Below are positions 7,520 to 15,372 of a stretch of 35,366 nucleotides of DNA, one piece after another; within the stretch, counting starts at the first letter, position 1; each line of letters starts with the position of its first letter. The translations under genes and the position numbers were made by a program. Source of the DNA: Bacteroidales bacterium (GTDB lineage: Bacteria; Bacteroidota; Bacteroidia; Bacteroidales; UBA12077); NCBI GenBank assembly GCA_013138975.1, contig WTBR01000121.1, positions 1 through 35,366 of the forward strand, read 5' to 3'. A model generated the notes under the pieces. The model was not told the DNA's origin. It saw nothing but the letters and a program-made list of their open reading frames with translations, and did not search any database.

Positions 7520-9040
7520 ATGAAAATCTTAAAATCATCTCAAATAAGAAAAGTTGATGCATTTACAATAGAAAATGAACCCATTCTTTCGATTGATTTA
7601 ATGGAAAGAGCTTCAATGACTATTACAAAATGGATTATAGAGAATATTTCTAAAGAAAAAACGATAAAAATATTTGTTGGTCCGGGGAATAATGGGGGAG
7701 ATGCTTTAGCCATAGCCAGACAACTCTATGAATTTGGTTTTGTGACAGAGGTGTTTTTACTGAAAATAACTGATAATTTATCAAAAGATTGTCAAACCAA
7801 TTTAGTTCGATTAAAAACAATAAATGGTTTTATTATAAAAGAAATTAGAGAAGAAGTGGATTTTCCGGAGATTTCTAAAAACGATATTATAGTTGATGGA
7901 CTGTTTGGATCTGGTTTAACAAGAAATTTAGAAAGGCTTTCCAAAAAGTTGGTAAAGTATCTGAATAATTCTGATGTAGATATTATTGCTATTGATATTC
8001 CATCGGGTTTAATGGGAGAGGATAACAAGGGAAATGATATTGATGCCATAGTTAAAGCAAAATATACATTAACGTTTCAAATGCCCAAATTATCATTTTT
8101 CTTTTCTGAAAATGAAACTTTTGTTGGCGATTGGAAAGTATTGCCAATTGGTTTAAATCAAGGTTTTATCGATAGCTTAGATTCTGAATTTTATATGATT
8201 GATTCTAGTTACATTAAAGATAGAATTATAAATCGCAATAAATTTTCACATAAAGGGAACTTTGGACATGTGCTTTTAATTGCTGGTAGTTACGGTAAAA
8301 TGGGCGCAGCAATTTTAGCAGCAAAGGCATGCTTACGTTCAGGTTCGGGATTAGTAACTGTGCATGTGCCAAAAATTGGATATGAAATAATGCAAACTGC
8401 ATTACCAGAGGCTATGATTAGCATTGATTGGTCGGATATCATATTTACTAATGTTTCTAATATAGAAAATTATACAAGTATTGGGATTGGACCTGGAATT
8501 GGAATCAAGCAAAATACTAAAAAAGGCTTAACTAATTTACTTGAAAAAGCGATTACTCCAATTGTTATTGATGCTGATGGATTAAATATATTGTCGGGGC
8601 AAAAGGAATTAATAAAAAAAGTTCCTCAAAATAGTATATTAACGCCTCACCCAAAAGAATTTGAAAGAATAGTAGGTGAAATGTCGAACGATTACGAGAG
8701 ATTAAATGCCCAAATCAATTTTTCTAAAGTACATCAACTTATTGTTGTATTAAAAGGCGCACATACATCAATAACGTGTCCTGATGGTACTTGTTATTTT
8801 AATTGTACTGGTAATCCGGGCATGGCAACTGCTGGTAGCGGCGATGTACTAACTGGGATTATTCTTTCGTTATTAGGACAAGGGTATGAACCAAAAGATG
8901 CCGCAATTATTGGTGTATATTTGCATGGCTTATCAGGTGATATAGCTTCTGTTAAAATTGGACAGGAAGCTGTTATTGCATCTGATATTATTGAAAATAT
9001 TGGTGCAGCTTATTTAAAAATAAAAGGAGAAAACAAATGA
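7520..9040 (+). CDS. nnr: Bifunctional NAD(P)H-hydrate epimerase / ADP-dependent dehydratase
   Basis: Cytosolic repair enzyme for damaged NADHX/NADPHX: the N-terminal YjeF_N domain epimerises R- and S-hydrates, and the C-terminal ribokinase-like domain dehydrates the S form using ADP. In the 506-aa protein the epimerase motif GPGNNGGDALA is at residues 54-64 and VDGLFGSGL near 128-136. The second domain begins around 238 (KGNFGHVLLIAGS) and contains LTPHPKEF and the nucleotide-site motif NPGMATAGSGDVLTG near residue 433. Length is normal for the fused form. Its TGA overlaps the ATG of the following lipoprotein gene (ATGA), so the two are cotranscribed. It is divergent from POT copy 2. Confidence 0.95.
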   Translation: MKILKSSQIRKVDAFTIENEPILSIDLMERASMTITKWIIENISKEKTIKIFVGPGNNGGDALAIARQLYEFGFVTEVFLLKITDNLSKDCQTNLVRLKTINGFIIKEIREEVDFPEISKNDIIVDGLFGSGLTRNLERLSKKLVKYLNNSDVDIIAIDIPSGLMGEDNKGNDIDAIVKAKYTLTFQMPKLSFFFSENETFVGDWKVLPIGLNQGFIDSLDSEFYMIDSSYIKDRIINRNKFSHKGNFGHVLLIAGSYGKMGAAILAAKACLRSGSGLVTVHVPKIGYEIMQTALPEAMISIDWSDIIFTNVSNIENYTSIGIGPGIGIKQNTKKGLTNLLEKAITPIVIDADGLNILSGQKELIKKVPQNSILTPHPKEFERIVGEMSNDYERLNAQINFSKVHQLIVVLKGAHTSITCPDGTCYFNCTGNPGMATAGSGDVLTGIILSLLGQGYEPKDAAIIGVYLHGLSGDIASVKIGQEAVIASDIIENIGAAYLKIKGENK

Positions 9041-10185
9041 GAATATTAAACGCATTTATTTTTTTGAGTTTAGTTGTATTGGTCTCATGTAAACCAACAT
9101 CAGAAACACAGGTAACTAAATTAGACAATCAAACTAACATTTCCGAAAGTGGAATTATTTATGCTTTACCCCGTACAAATTTAAGATTTGCGATTGAGGC
9201 ATTAAGAACGGATGTTATCCCGGGTCCTTATTATGAGTATGCTGAAAAATATTTAGGCATTGAAAATGCACCTAAAGAAAAAACAAGGGTTTGGCAAATT
9301 TCTAATATAGTTGTGAACTCCTATAATGATATTGATCCAGAGCAATATTATTTTGTTGAACCGTCTGGGAAAATGAATTTTGATATTAATAAGCTTATTC
9401 AAAGTGGAAATATAATGCCGATTAATAAGTCGCTTGATGGAATTTTTTCTAATGATTTTTATGGGGATAATAAATTTGAACATGAAATTGTATTTACTAA
9501 TTTAAGTACAACAAAATTCGTTGGGAAAGAGAAAATCACTTATTATAAACGCGTGCAGCGAGACTCGCTATTTGCAAAAGTGCCTGTTACTCAAACCCAG
9601 TCTGTATATAAATCATTTGAAGATAAAGCAGAAGAAGCAGCTAGCTTTATTTTTCAGATTCGTGAGAAAAGATTCGAATTAATAACCGGAATGGCTGATT
9701 TTTATCCTGAAGGAAACTCTTTAGAGATAGCACTTAAGGAGTTAAATAATTTGGAAAATAATTATTTGGAGTTATTTTTAGGTAAAGAAATTACAAGTAG
9801 TTATAGTGCTTGCTTTGAATTTACACCTTCAGAAGCAGAGCTTTCACAACCATATATAATATTCAGATTTAACGAGAATAAAGGTATTTTACCTCCAAAT
9901 GATATGAGTGGCCGTCCAATTATTGTTGAACTCGAGAAAAAAGAGCAGTTAGATAATTTCTCATTTTTAATGTTAGACCAAATAAACAGACAGGGAACTG
10001 AATATAAGGACAAATTTTACATCAGAATGCCTGATTTAGTTAATGTTAAGGTGTTTGATGGAAATAAATTATTGGCTAAGCGAAAAATTAATATTGAACA
10101 GTATGGCGTTGTAATTCCAATTCCTAGTATGTTTTTAATGGGAAACGAAAAATTTATAGAGTTTTATCGCGAAGATGAAAACTAA
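9037..10185 (+). CDS. DUF4831 family lipoprotein
   Basis: Predicted lipoprotein of 382 aa: basic start, hydrophobic stretch and a lipobox ending LVSC, with Cys at 19. The segment GIIYALPRTNLRFAIEALRTDVIPGPYYEYAEKYLGI at about residues 39-76 is the hallmark N-terminal block of DUF4831 (quoted here as a known family pattern; key residues are YALPRT, PGPYY and AEKYLG). No enzymatic motif is visible and no function is established for the family. The start codon overlaps the nnr stop by four bases, indicating translational coupling, although no metabolic link to NAD(P)HX repair is obvious. Confidence 0.8.
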   Translation: MRILNAFIFLSLVVLVSCKPTSETQVTKLDNQTNISESGIIYALPRTNLRFAIEALRTDVIPGPYYEYAEKYLGIENAPKEKTRVWQISNIVVNSYNDIDPEQYYFVEPSGKMNFDINKLIQSGNIMPINKSLDGIFSNDFYGDNKFEHEIVFTNLSTTKFVGKEKITYYKRVQRDSLFAKVPVTQTQSVYKSFEDKAEEAASFIFQIREKRFELITGMADFYPEGNSLEIALKELNNLENNYLELFLGKEITSSYSACFEFTPSEAELSQPYIIFRFNENKGILPPNDMSGRPIIVELEKKEQLDNFSFLMLDQINRQGTEYKDKFYIRMPDLVNVKVFDGNKLLAKRKINIEQYGVVIPIPSMFLMGNEKFIEFYREDEN

Positions 10186-10220
10186 ATTTTTAATAAAAAG
10201 ATCTAAAACGATTTTATATA

Positions 10221-10251
10221 AAAAAATCCTTCAAGATTTATTTGAAGGATT
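10221..10251 (-). terminator. Terminator of the thioredoxin-like gene
   Basis: A 10-bp stem (AATCCTTCAA / TTGAAGGATT) followed on the minus strand by a T run, 20 bases past the stop of the gene at 10271. It may also slow transcription from the convergent DUF4831 gene. Confidence 0.85.
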
Positions 10252-10270
10252 CAATAATATAAATTGTTTA

Positions 10271-10807
10271 TTAGTTCGTTTTAATTCCGCTTTTGAAACT
10301 CTTTTGATAATCTTCGAAAGATTGCGAATTAAATGCATCTTCGGCAAAAAACATTAAAATAGGTTCTAGTCTATCCGGAGTATAATAACCCGGTACAGAA
10401 GTTAATAACTGGTTTTGTTCATTTAAGTAAGCCACTGATGGATAAGACATCTTACCTTTTAATAAAGCAACTGCTAATTGATGCGGAGATCTACTTCTTC
10501 CTCCTTCGTTTATAAATTGCTTACCACCATAATTTATGGTGTCATTCGTTTCAGCGTCAAATTTTACAGCATAATATTCTTCATTCAATATTTTTGCAAT
10601 AGCAGGATTTGCAAAGGTACCTGCATCCATTTTTTTACACCATCCACACCAACCGGTATATACATCAATAAATATTTTTCGATGGTCAGTTTTATTTAAT
10701 TCTAAAGCTTCTTCAAATGAATACCATTTCACTGCTTCCTCTTGCGCAAAACTTGTTTTTAATAATCCAATACTCGCCACAATCATTACTACAACTAATT
10801 TTTTCAT
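10271..10807 (-). CDS. Exported thioredoxin-like protein (CGWC, Thioredoxin_7/DUF255-like)
   Basis: Protein of 178 aa with an N-terminal signal peptide (about residues 1-21, SFAQ cleavage site) and a thioredoxin fold. The redox motif is CGWCKKMD at about residues 53-60, preceded by FIDVYTGW, with a cis-Pro context YPSVAYLNEQNQ near 126. The family reduces or scrambles disulfides in the periplasm; CGWC with KKM is common in Bacteroidota DUF255-type proteins. It stands alone: its terminator faces the DUF4831 gene, and upstream is a long repeat-rich gap. The redox partner is unknown. Confidence 0.88.
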   Translation of the reverse strand: MKKLVVVMIVASIGLLKTSFAQEEAVKWYSFEEALELNKTDHRKIFIDVYTGWCGWCKKMDAGTFANPAIAKILNEEYYAVKFDAETNDTINYGGKQFINEGGRSRSPHQLAVALLKGKMSYPSVAYLNEQNQLLTSVPGYYTPDRLEPILMFFAEDAFNSQSFEDYQKSFKSGIKTN

Positions 10808-11048
10808 ATCTAATTATTGGTTATTTATGTAAATTGACATAATACATTTACATATTTGATTATATGTTATTTAAACACAAATTAAATTTTTTTGTTACAA
10901 AAAAGCAATTTTTTTTCCAATTCAATTTAAAATATTAATGTTATGACGAATAATAAGCAAAAAAATTATTTGATCGTAGTAAATCAGTGAAACTATAATT
11001 TCAGGAACGATAGTGAACTGAAAGTATTTAGATGAACTGATCCCGAGC

Positions 11049-11096
11049 GGACTCCACTGAGCTTGTCGAAGTGGACTCTGCTGAGCTTGTCGAAGT
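11049..11096. repeat. Tandem 24-bp duplication of the CTGAGCTTGTCGAAG repeat
   Basis: Two 24-bp units, 11049-11072 and 11073-11096, differ at two positions (CCACTGAG against CTGCTGAG). Each carries CTGAGCTTGTCGAAGT, and the flanks GATCCC and GGGATC invert around them. Similar units occur at 11361, 15302 and 34155, so this is a dispersed intergenic repeat. Confidence 0.85.
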
Positions 11097-11242
11097 GAAG
11101 TAGAGGGATCTCTTGGATCATAACTTGCTTGACGGTAGTCAAGTTCTCACCCCAGAGGCGAAATTAAAAAGAAATCTTTTGTTGATACTCAATCTGCTTG
11201 CAACGGGGTAGTTCATTTTTTTGTTAAGAATTGTTAAGAATT

Positions 11243-11429
11243 GTCTGCAAGAAAACTGCCTTTTTTCAAATCTTTGATAAGAAAGCTTCAAAGACATTCC
11301 GATAGTTATCGGAATTCGAAGTGTTGAAAATCAGGAAGTTTACTTTTGTAAGTGCGATGTACTGAGCTTGTCGAAGAGACTGTTTTTAACACAAGAATAA
11401 CGCAGTATTTGGCGTTTTCTTGCAAAGAC
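11243..11429. repeat. Intergenic element with imperfect terminal inverted repeats
   Basis: GTCTGCAAGAAAACTGCC (11243-11260) is imperfectly inverted as GGCGTTTTCTTGCAAAGAC (11411-11429). Inside lie the palindrome ATTCCGATAGTTATCGGAAT (11296-11315) and another CTGAGCTTGTCGAAG unit (11361-11376). No coding frame is present. It looks like a small non-autonomous or REP-like element. Confidence 0.6.
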
Positions 11430-11477
11430 TAATTAATTAAAATTTTTGGGTTTTGTGAGTTAACCACTAAATTTTTC

Positions 11478-11485
11478 TAAATTTG
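11478..11485 (+). promoter_or_regulatory. Candidate -7 box for pepD
   Basis: TAAATTTG fits TAnnTTTG; a TTTTG ends 22 bases upstream, slightly further than usual. It would give a leader of about 85 nt before pepD. Confidence 0.45.
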
Positions 11486-11563
11486 GGCTTACTATTTTAA
11501 GATGGTGATTAAACAAAAACTGAAATAAATAGTCTATATATATATTAATTAAAATAAATAAAC

Positions 11564-11569
11564 GGAGGA
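11564..11569 (+). promoter_or_regulatory. Strong Shine-Dalgarno site of pepD
   Basis: GGAGGA seven bases before the ATG. Most genes in this window lack such a site, so it fixes the pepD start and suggests high translation. Confidence 0.75.
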
Positions 11570-11576
11570 ATTATAA

Positions 11577-13034
11577 ATGAGTGAAATTCGTAATTTAGAA
11601 CCTAAAGCGGTTTGGGAAATATTCCAACAATTATGCGATATACCAAGACCATCGAAAAAAGAACAAAAAGCAGTTGATTTTGCTAAAAAATTTGGTGAAG
11701 ATCTGGGATTAGAAACAATAGTTGATGAAATCCAGAATGTAATAATCAAAAAGCCTGCTACACCAGGAATGGAAGATCGCAAAATAGTGGTTCTTCAAGG
11801 TCATTTAGATATGGTGCCTCAAAAAAATAGCAATATAGATCACGATTTTGAGACTGATCCTATTACAGCTTATGTTGATGGTGAGTGGGTTACAGCTAAA
11901 GATACGACTTTAGGTGCCGATAACGGAATGGGTGTTGCTGCAGCATTAGCTGTACTTAAAGCAAAAGATATTGTTCACGGTCCATTAGAAGTGCTACTTA
12001 CAGTCGACGAAGAAACAGGAATGACTGGAGCTGAAAACTTGAAAGCAGGAGTATTAGATGCAGACATTTTAATAAACACGGACTCTGAAGACGAAGGTGA
12101 ATTGTATATTGGTTGTGCAGGTGGTATTGACACAAATGCAAAATTTCATTATAAAGAAGAAAATACTCCTGAAGATACTGTTGCTTATAGAATTGATATA
12201 AAAGGATTAAAAGGCGGACATTCTGGATTAGATATTGCCTTAGGTCGTGGAAATGCAAACAAACTTCTTAATAGATTCTTAAACGTAGTAAATAAATCTT
12301 TAGATATTCGTTTAGCTGATATACAATCAGGAAGTTTACGTAATGCTATTCCTAGAGAAGGGTTTGCTGTTGTAACAGTTCCTACTGCTCAGGTGGGTGA
12401 ATTTAAAAGCTTTATTGATGAGCTTGTTCCACAAATTAAAAGTGAACTTTCAGTTACCGAGCCTGACTTAGTGATAGAATATAATGAGACTCAAATACCT
12501 ACAAAAGTTATTGATGAGAAAACGCACAATAATTTAATAAAAGGAATTTATGGAGTTCCAAATGGTGTAATTCGAATGAGTGATGCTATGGAGGGACTTA
12601 TTGAAACTTCAACTAACCTTGCAATTGTAAAAAAACAAGACGGATTTATTGAACTTGCAACATTACAGCGTAGTTCTGTAGAAAGCGCAAAAGATGATCT
12701 TGCAAATATGATTCGTAGCGTATTGGAGTTAGCGGGTGCAGAGGTAGTTCACGAAGGAGCATATCCTGGATGGAATCCAAACATCAATTCTCCAATCTTG
12801 AAAACGATGCAAGATGTTTATAATAATAAATGGGGCAAGGTGCCGGAAATTAAAGCGATACACGCTGGTTTAGAATGTGGTATTATTATGGAAAATTATC
12901 CAAATTTAGATACTATTTCATTCGGACCAACAATTCGTTTTCCACATTCTCCAGATGAGAAAGTGAATATTAAAACTGTAGGAATGTTTTACGATTTTTT
13001 AATTGAAACACTTAAAAATATTCCAAAGAAATAA
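11577..13034 (+). CDS. pepD: Cytosol non-specific dipeptidase, M20 family
   Basis: Aminoacyl-histidine / Xaa-His type dipeptidase that completes peptide breakdown in the cytosol, 485 aa as expected for the family. Metal-site motifs of the M20 clan are visible: GHLDMVPQ near residue 79, GADNGMGVA near 115, the catalytic pair in DEETGMTGA near 146, DSEDEGELYIGCAGG near 170, and the final HSPDEKV near 457. A lid/dimerisation domain with GLKGGHSGLDI begins near 212. There is no signal peptide. A strong SD precedes it and a terminator follows, so it is monocistronic. It fits functionally with the peptide importers elsewhere in the window, but it is not linked to them in an operon. Confidence 0.95.
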   Translation: MSEIRNLEPKAVWEIFQQLCDIPRPSKKEQKAVDFAKKFGEDLGLETIVDEIQNVIIKKPATPGMEDRKIVVLQGHLDMVPQKNSNIDHDFETDPITAYVDGEWVTAKDTTLGADNGMGVAAALAVLKAKDIVHGPLEVLLTVDEETGMTGAENLKAGVLDADILINTDSEDEGELYIGCAGGIDTNAKFHYKEENTPEDTVAYRIDIKGLKGGHSGLDIALGRGNANKLLNRFLNVVNKSLDIRLADIQSGSLRNAIPREGFAVVTVPTAQVGEFKSFIDELVPQIKSELSVTEPDLVIEYNETQIPTKVIDEKTHNNLIKGIYGVPNGVIRMSDAMEGLIETSTNLAIVKKQDGFIELATLQRSSVESAKDDLANMIRSVLELAGAEVVHEGAYPGWNPNINSPILKTMQDVYNNKWGKVPEIKAIHAGLECGIIMENYPNLDTISFGPTIRFPHSPDEKVNIKTVGMFYDFLIETLKNIPKK

Positions 13035-13052
13035 TTTAAAATACTATAATTT

Positions 13053-13093
13053 AAAAGGTGTCTTCTGATAGTTATCGGGAAGGCACTTTTTTT
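13053..13093 (+). terminator. Terminator of pepD, formed by a dispersed palindrome
   Basis: A hairpin built from AAAAGGTGTCTTC and GAAGGCACTTTT (one bulge and G-U pairs) closes on a CTGATAGTTATCGGGA core and ends in T7. The core belongs to the CCCGATAnnTATCGGG repeat type also found at 11296 and 26608. Confidence 0.8.
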
Positions 13094-13151
13094 ATGCATA
13101 GAATTTTTCTAAAAAGGACGTATCTTGTAATTTCTATTAAAGAATACAATT

Positions 13152-14129
13152 ATGGCGAAGAAAGATGAAATAAGTAAAGTTGAGTTTAAAGATCAAGAAG
13201 TTTCTAAATACGATTTTATAATTTGCCCAAATTGCGGTACAGAAGAAGTTGGTAAATATTGCCCAAACTGTGGACAGTCAAACAAGGATTTTAATAAACC
13301 CTTAAAAGAAATTGGGGGCGATTTATTAGATTCTATAAATCTTGACATTCGATTATTGAATACCCTGTTTCCTTTTTTTACTAAACCGGGTTTTTTAGCA
13401 CAAGAATATTTTAAGGGTAAACGTAAGAAATATGTTCCTCCAATACGAATGTATATGTTTGTTAGTATAGTATTCTTCTTTTTAGTTCAAATTAACAATA
13501 AAGCGAATTTTTCTGACATTACCAAGATTGCTAATACCCCGATTCCAGATTCAGCAAAACATGAATTTGAACTTGCATTTAATGATGTGGATAGTAGTTT
13601 AACTAAATCATTAACCAATCTCTCTTTATTAGATAAAGAGGAATTAAGAAAGAATGTTGAATCCGATTCAACAATGAAAGCTGGTTTAAAAGAAATTATT
13701 ATTGGGGGACTAAATGTGACAGAAAATCCGGATGTTTTTCGGAATAAATTTTTAAAGAATATTTCGTATGTTTTATTTCTTCTTATGCCTTTTTTCGCTT
13801 TCATATTAGCATTAATACTTCGAAGGTCAAAGAAATTATATGTACATCATCTTATTTTTTCGATAAATCTTCATTCATTTATTTTTGGCTTCACATCCTT
13901 ATTGCTTGTTTTTGAGATGATTTTACCAAATAACACATTTAATGTTTTTACACTTTTAATAGTTGGTATTCCTTTATATCTTATGTTTGGGATAAGAAAT
14001 TTTTATAATAGATCATACATTAGATCGTTTTTCAAGACATTTGGGATCTCTATTTTATATTCATTTGTTATATCTATAGTTTTGCTTTTAATTGTAATTG
14101 TTACAGCTCAAGGATTTTACAAGGGATAA
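13152..14129 (+). CDS. DUF3667 zinc-ribbon membrane protein
   Basis: A 325-aa protein with an N-terminal zinc ribbon (CPNCG at residues 25-29 and CPNCGQ at 36-41), followed by the DUF3667 signature region (LLNTLFPFFTKPGFLAQEYF, KRKKYVPPIRMYMFVSI) and about five membrane segments, one near 100-116 and four between 200 and 320. A polar loop lies between the first and second segments. The zinc ribbon is probably cytosolic. The family is common in Bacteroidota and has no assigned function. No operon partner is certain; the next gene starts 55 bases downstream on the same strand. Confidence 0.85.
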   Translation: MAKKDEISKVEFKDQEVSKYDFIICPNCGTEEVGKYCPNCGQSNKDFNKPLKEIGGDLLDSINLDIRLLNTLFPFFTKPGFLAQEYFKGKRKKYVPPIRMYMFVSIVFFFLVQINNKANFSDITKIANTPIPDSAKHEFELAFNDVDSSLTKSLTNLSLLDKEELRKNVESDSTMKAGLKEIIIGGLNVTENPDVFRNKFLKNISYVLFLLMPFFAFILALILRRSKKLYVHHLIFSINLHSFIFGFTSLLLVFEMILPNNTFNVFTLLIVGIPLYLMFGIRNFYNRSYIRSFFKTFGISILYSFVISIVLLLIVIVTAQGFYKG

Positions 14130-14184
14130 AATGATGTAAGATCTGTTTTGTAACTTGTTCTTGTTTATAATTAAAAAACAGCCT

Positions 14185-15159
14185 ATGAAAAATATTTCGT
14201 ATCTATTAAGTATTTTACTTCTAATATCATCATGTTCCGAAGATGAAGATAATACTCCAAATTACAACTTGGATTTTAAACAAGAAATGTGTGATTTCGT
14301 GATAGAAATAAGTGAGTATGCTAAAAGTAAAAAACCAAACTTTATTATTATTCCTCAAAATGGGCAGGAATTAGTTACTATTAATGGAGAAGAAGATGGG
14401 ACACCCTCAGGTCAATATTTAAATGCAATAGATGGTGTTGGGCGAGAAGATCTATTTTATGGATACGATAAGGATGATATTGCTACTCCTGAAAGTGAAA
14501 ATGAATATATGATGTCATATCTATATATTTGCGAAAGCAATAATGTAGAAGTGCTTACAACAGATTATTGTTCAACGGAATCAAAAATGGATGATTCGTA
14601 TGCACAAAACAATGCAAAGGGATTTATTTCATTTTCTGCTCCAGATCGAGAATTAAATCAAATTCCTGATTATCCGACACAAGCCTATAATTCTCATGAG
14701 TATGGAGTATATTCATTGGCAGATGCTAAAAATTTCCTTTATTTATTAAATCCGGAAAAATTTTCAAACAAACAAGATTATATTAACGCTATTTCAAATA
14801 CATCATACGATATTATAATAATAGATTGTTTTTATAACGGAGAGCTCTTAACCACAAATGATGTTGCCCAATTAAAAGCCAAACAAAATAGTATTCCACG
14901 ATTAGTTATTTCGTATATGAGTATTGGCGAAGCAGAAGATTACCGTTATTATTGGCAGACAGGATGGGATTCTTCAAAACCTAATTGGATAGAAGCAGAA
15001 AACCCTGACTGGGAAGGTAATTACAAAGTTAAATATTGGGAAACCGATTGGCGAAATATAATTTACGGCAGTGTAGATTCCTATTTAGATAAAATAATGA
15101 CCGTTGGCTTTGATGGAGTATACATGGATATAATTGACGCATTTGAGTATTTTGAATAA
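14185..15159 (+). CDS. GH114/COG2342-like TIM-barrel lipoprotein with permuted halves
   Basis: Lipoprotein of 324 aa: signal with lipobox LISSC (Cys17). The ATG at 14185 was chosen over a TTG ten codons earlier because it starts the signal peptide. Two blocks of the endo-alpha-1,4-polygalactosaminidase-like family (TM1410/MJ1477, once misnamed Cys-tRNA synthetase) are clear. Block A is at about residues 30-135 (FIIIPQNGQELV, YLNAIDGVGREDLFYGYD, VLTTDYC). Block B is at about 170-324 (YDIIIIDCFYNG, SYMSIGEAEDYRYYW, NYKVKYWETDW, GFDGVYMDIIDAFEYFE). In the family as I know it B precedes A; here A comes first and the protein stops right after the GVYMDIIDA strand. Likely a surface or periplasmic glycan hydrolase; the substrate is unknown. 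Confidence 0.75.
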   Translation: MKNISYLLSILLLISSCSEDEDNTPNYNLDFKQEMCDFVIEISEYAKSKKPNFIIIPQNGQELVTINGEEDGTPSGQYLNAIDGVGREDLFYGYDKDDIATPESENEYMMSYLYICESNNVEVLTTDYCSTESKMDDSYAQNNAKGFISFSAPDRELNQIPDYPTQAYNSHEYGVYSLADAKNFLYLLNPEKFSNKQDYINAISNTSYDIIIIDCFYNGELLTTNDVAQLKAKQNSIPRLVISYMSIGEAEDYRYYWQTGWDSSKPNWIEAENPDWEGNYKVKYWETDWRNIIYGSVDSYLDKIMTVGFDGVYMDIIDAFEYFE

Positions 15160-15292
15160 GCATTTAATTTACGATTAACTGCAAAGCGTGGGTAATCTAA
15201 AAGTGATTAAATGAATTATATTATGAGTCTGACTGTCGTTTAAACTGTCTTAAGGTAGGCAAGCTCAATGCGTCAAGATTCTGGAATACAGC

Positions 15293-15317
15293 TTGTCACA
15301 CTGAGCTTGTCGAAGTG
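15293..15317. repeat. Dispersed CTGAGCTTGTCGAAG repeat copy
   Basis: TTGTCACACTGAGC followed by TTGTCGAAGTG, in the gap between the GH114-like gene and the ABC permease. CACTGAGCTTGTCGAAGTG is identical to 11055-11073. Confidence 0.8.
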
Positions 15318-15372
15318 TTTTATATAACTAGATAAGTTCGGACACCCACTTTTAATAGTTAAGAATAAATAA

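Larger units (their letters stand above)
10808..11576. other. 769-base gene-free stretch rich in repeats
   Basis: No credible coding frame on either strand. It contains a tandem pair of CTGAGCTTGTCGAAG units (11049-11096), a short hairpin CTTGAC/GTCAAG near 11130-11145, a tandem 10-mer TTGTTAAGAA (11221-11240), an imperfect inverted-repeat element (11243-11429), and a -7 box plus a strong ribosome-binding site for pepD at the right end. Each is listed separately. Confidence 0.8.

Noticed and set aside
10175..10357. 60-codon plus-strand frame overlapping the end of the DUF4831 gene
   Set aside because: It runs through the terminator hairpin and over the 3' end of the convergent thioredoxin-like gene; composition is that of AT-rich spacer and no conserved pattern is visible.
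14155..14184. TTG start ten codons before the GH114-like gene
   Set aside because: It would put MFLFIIKKQP before a perfectly placed signal peptide beginning at the ATG at 14185.
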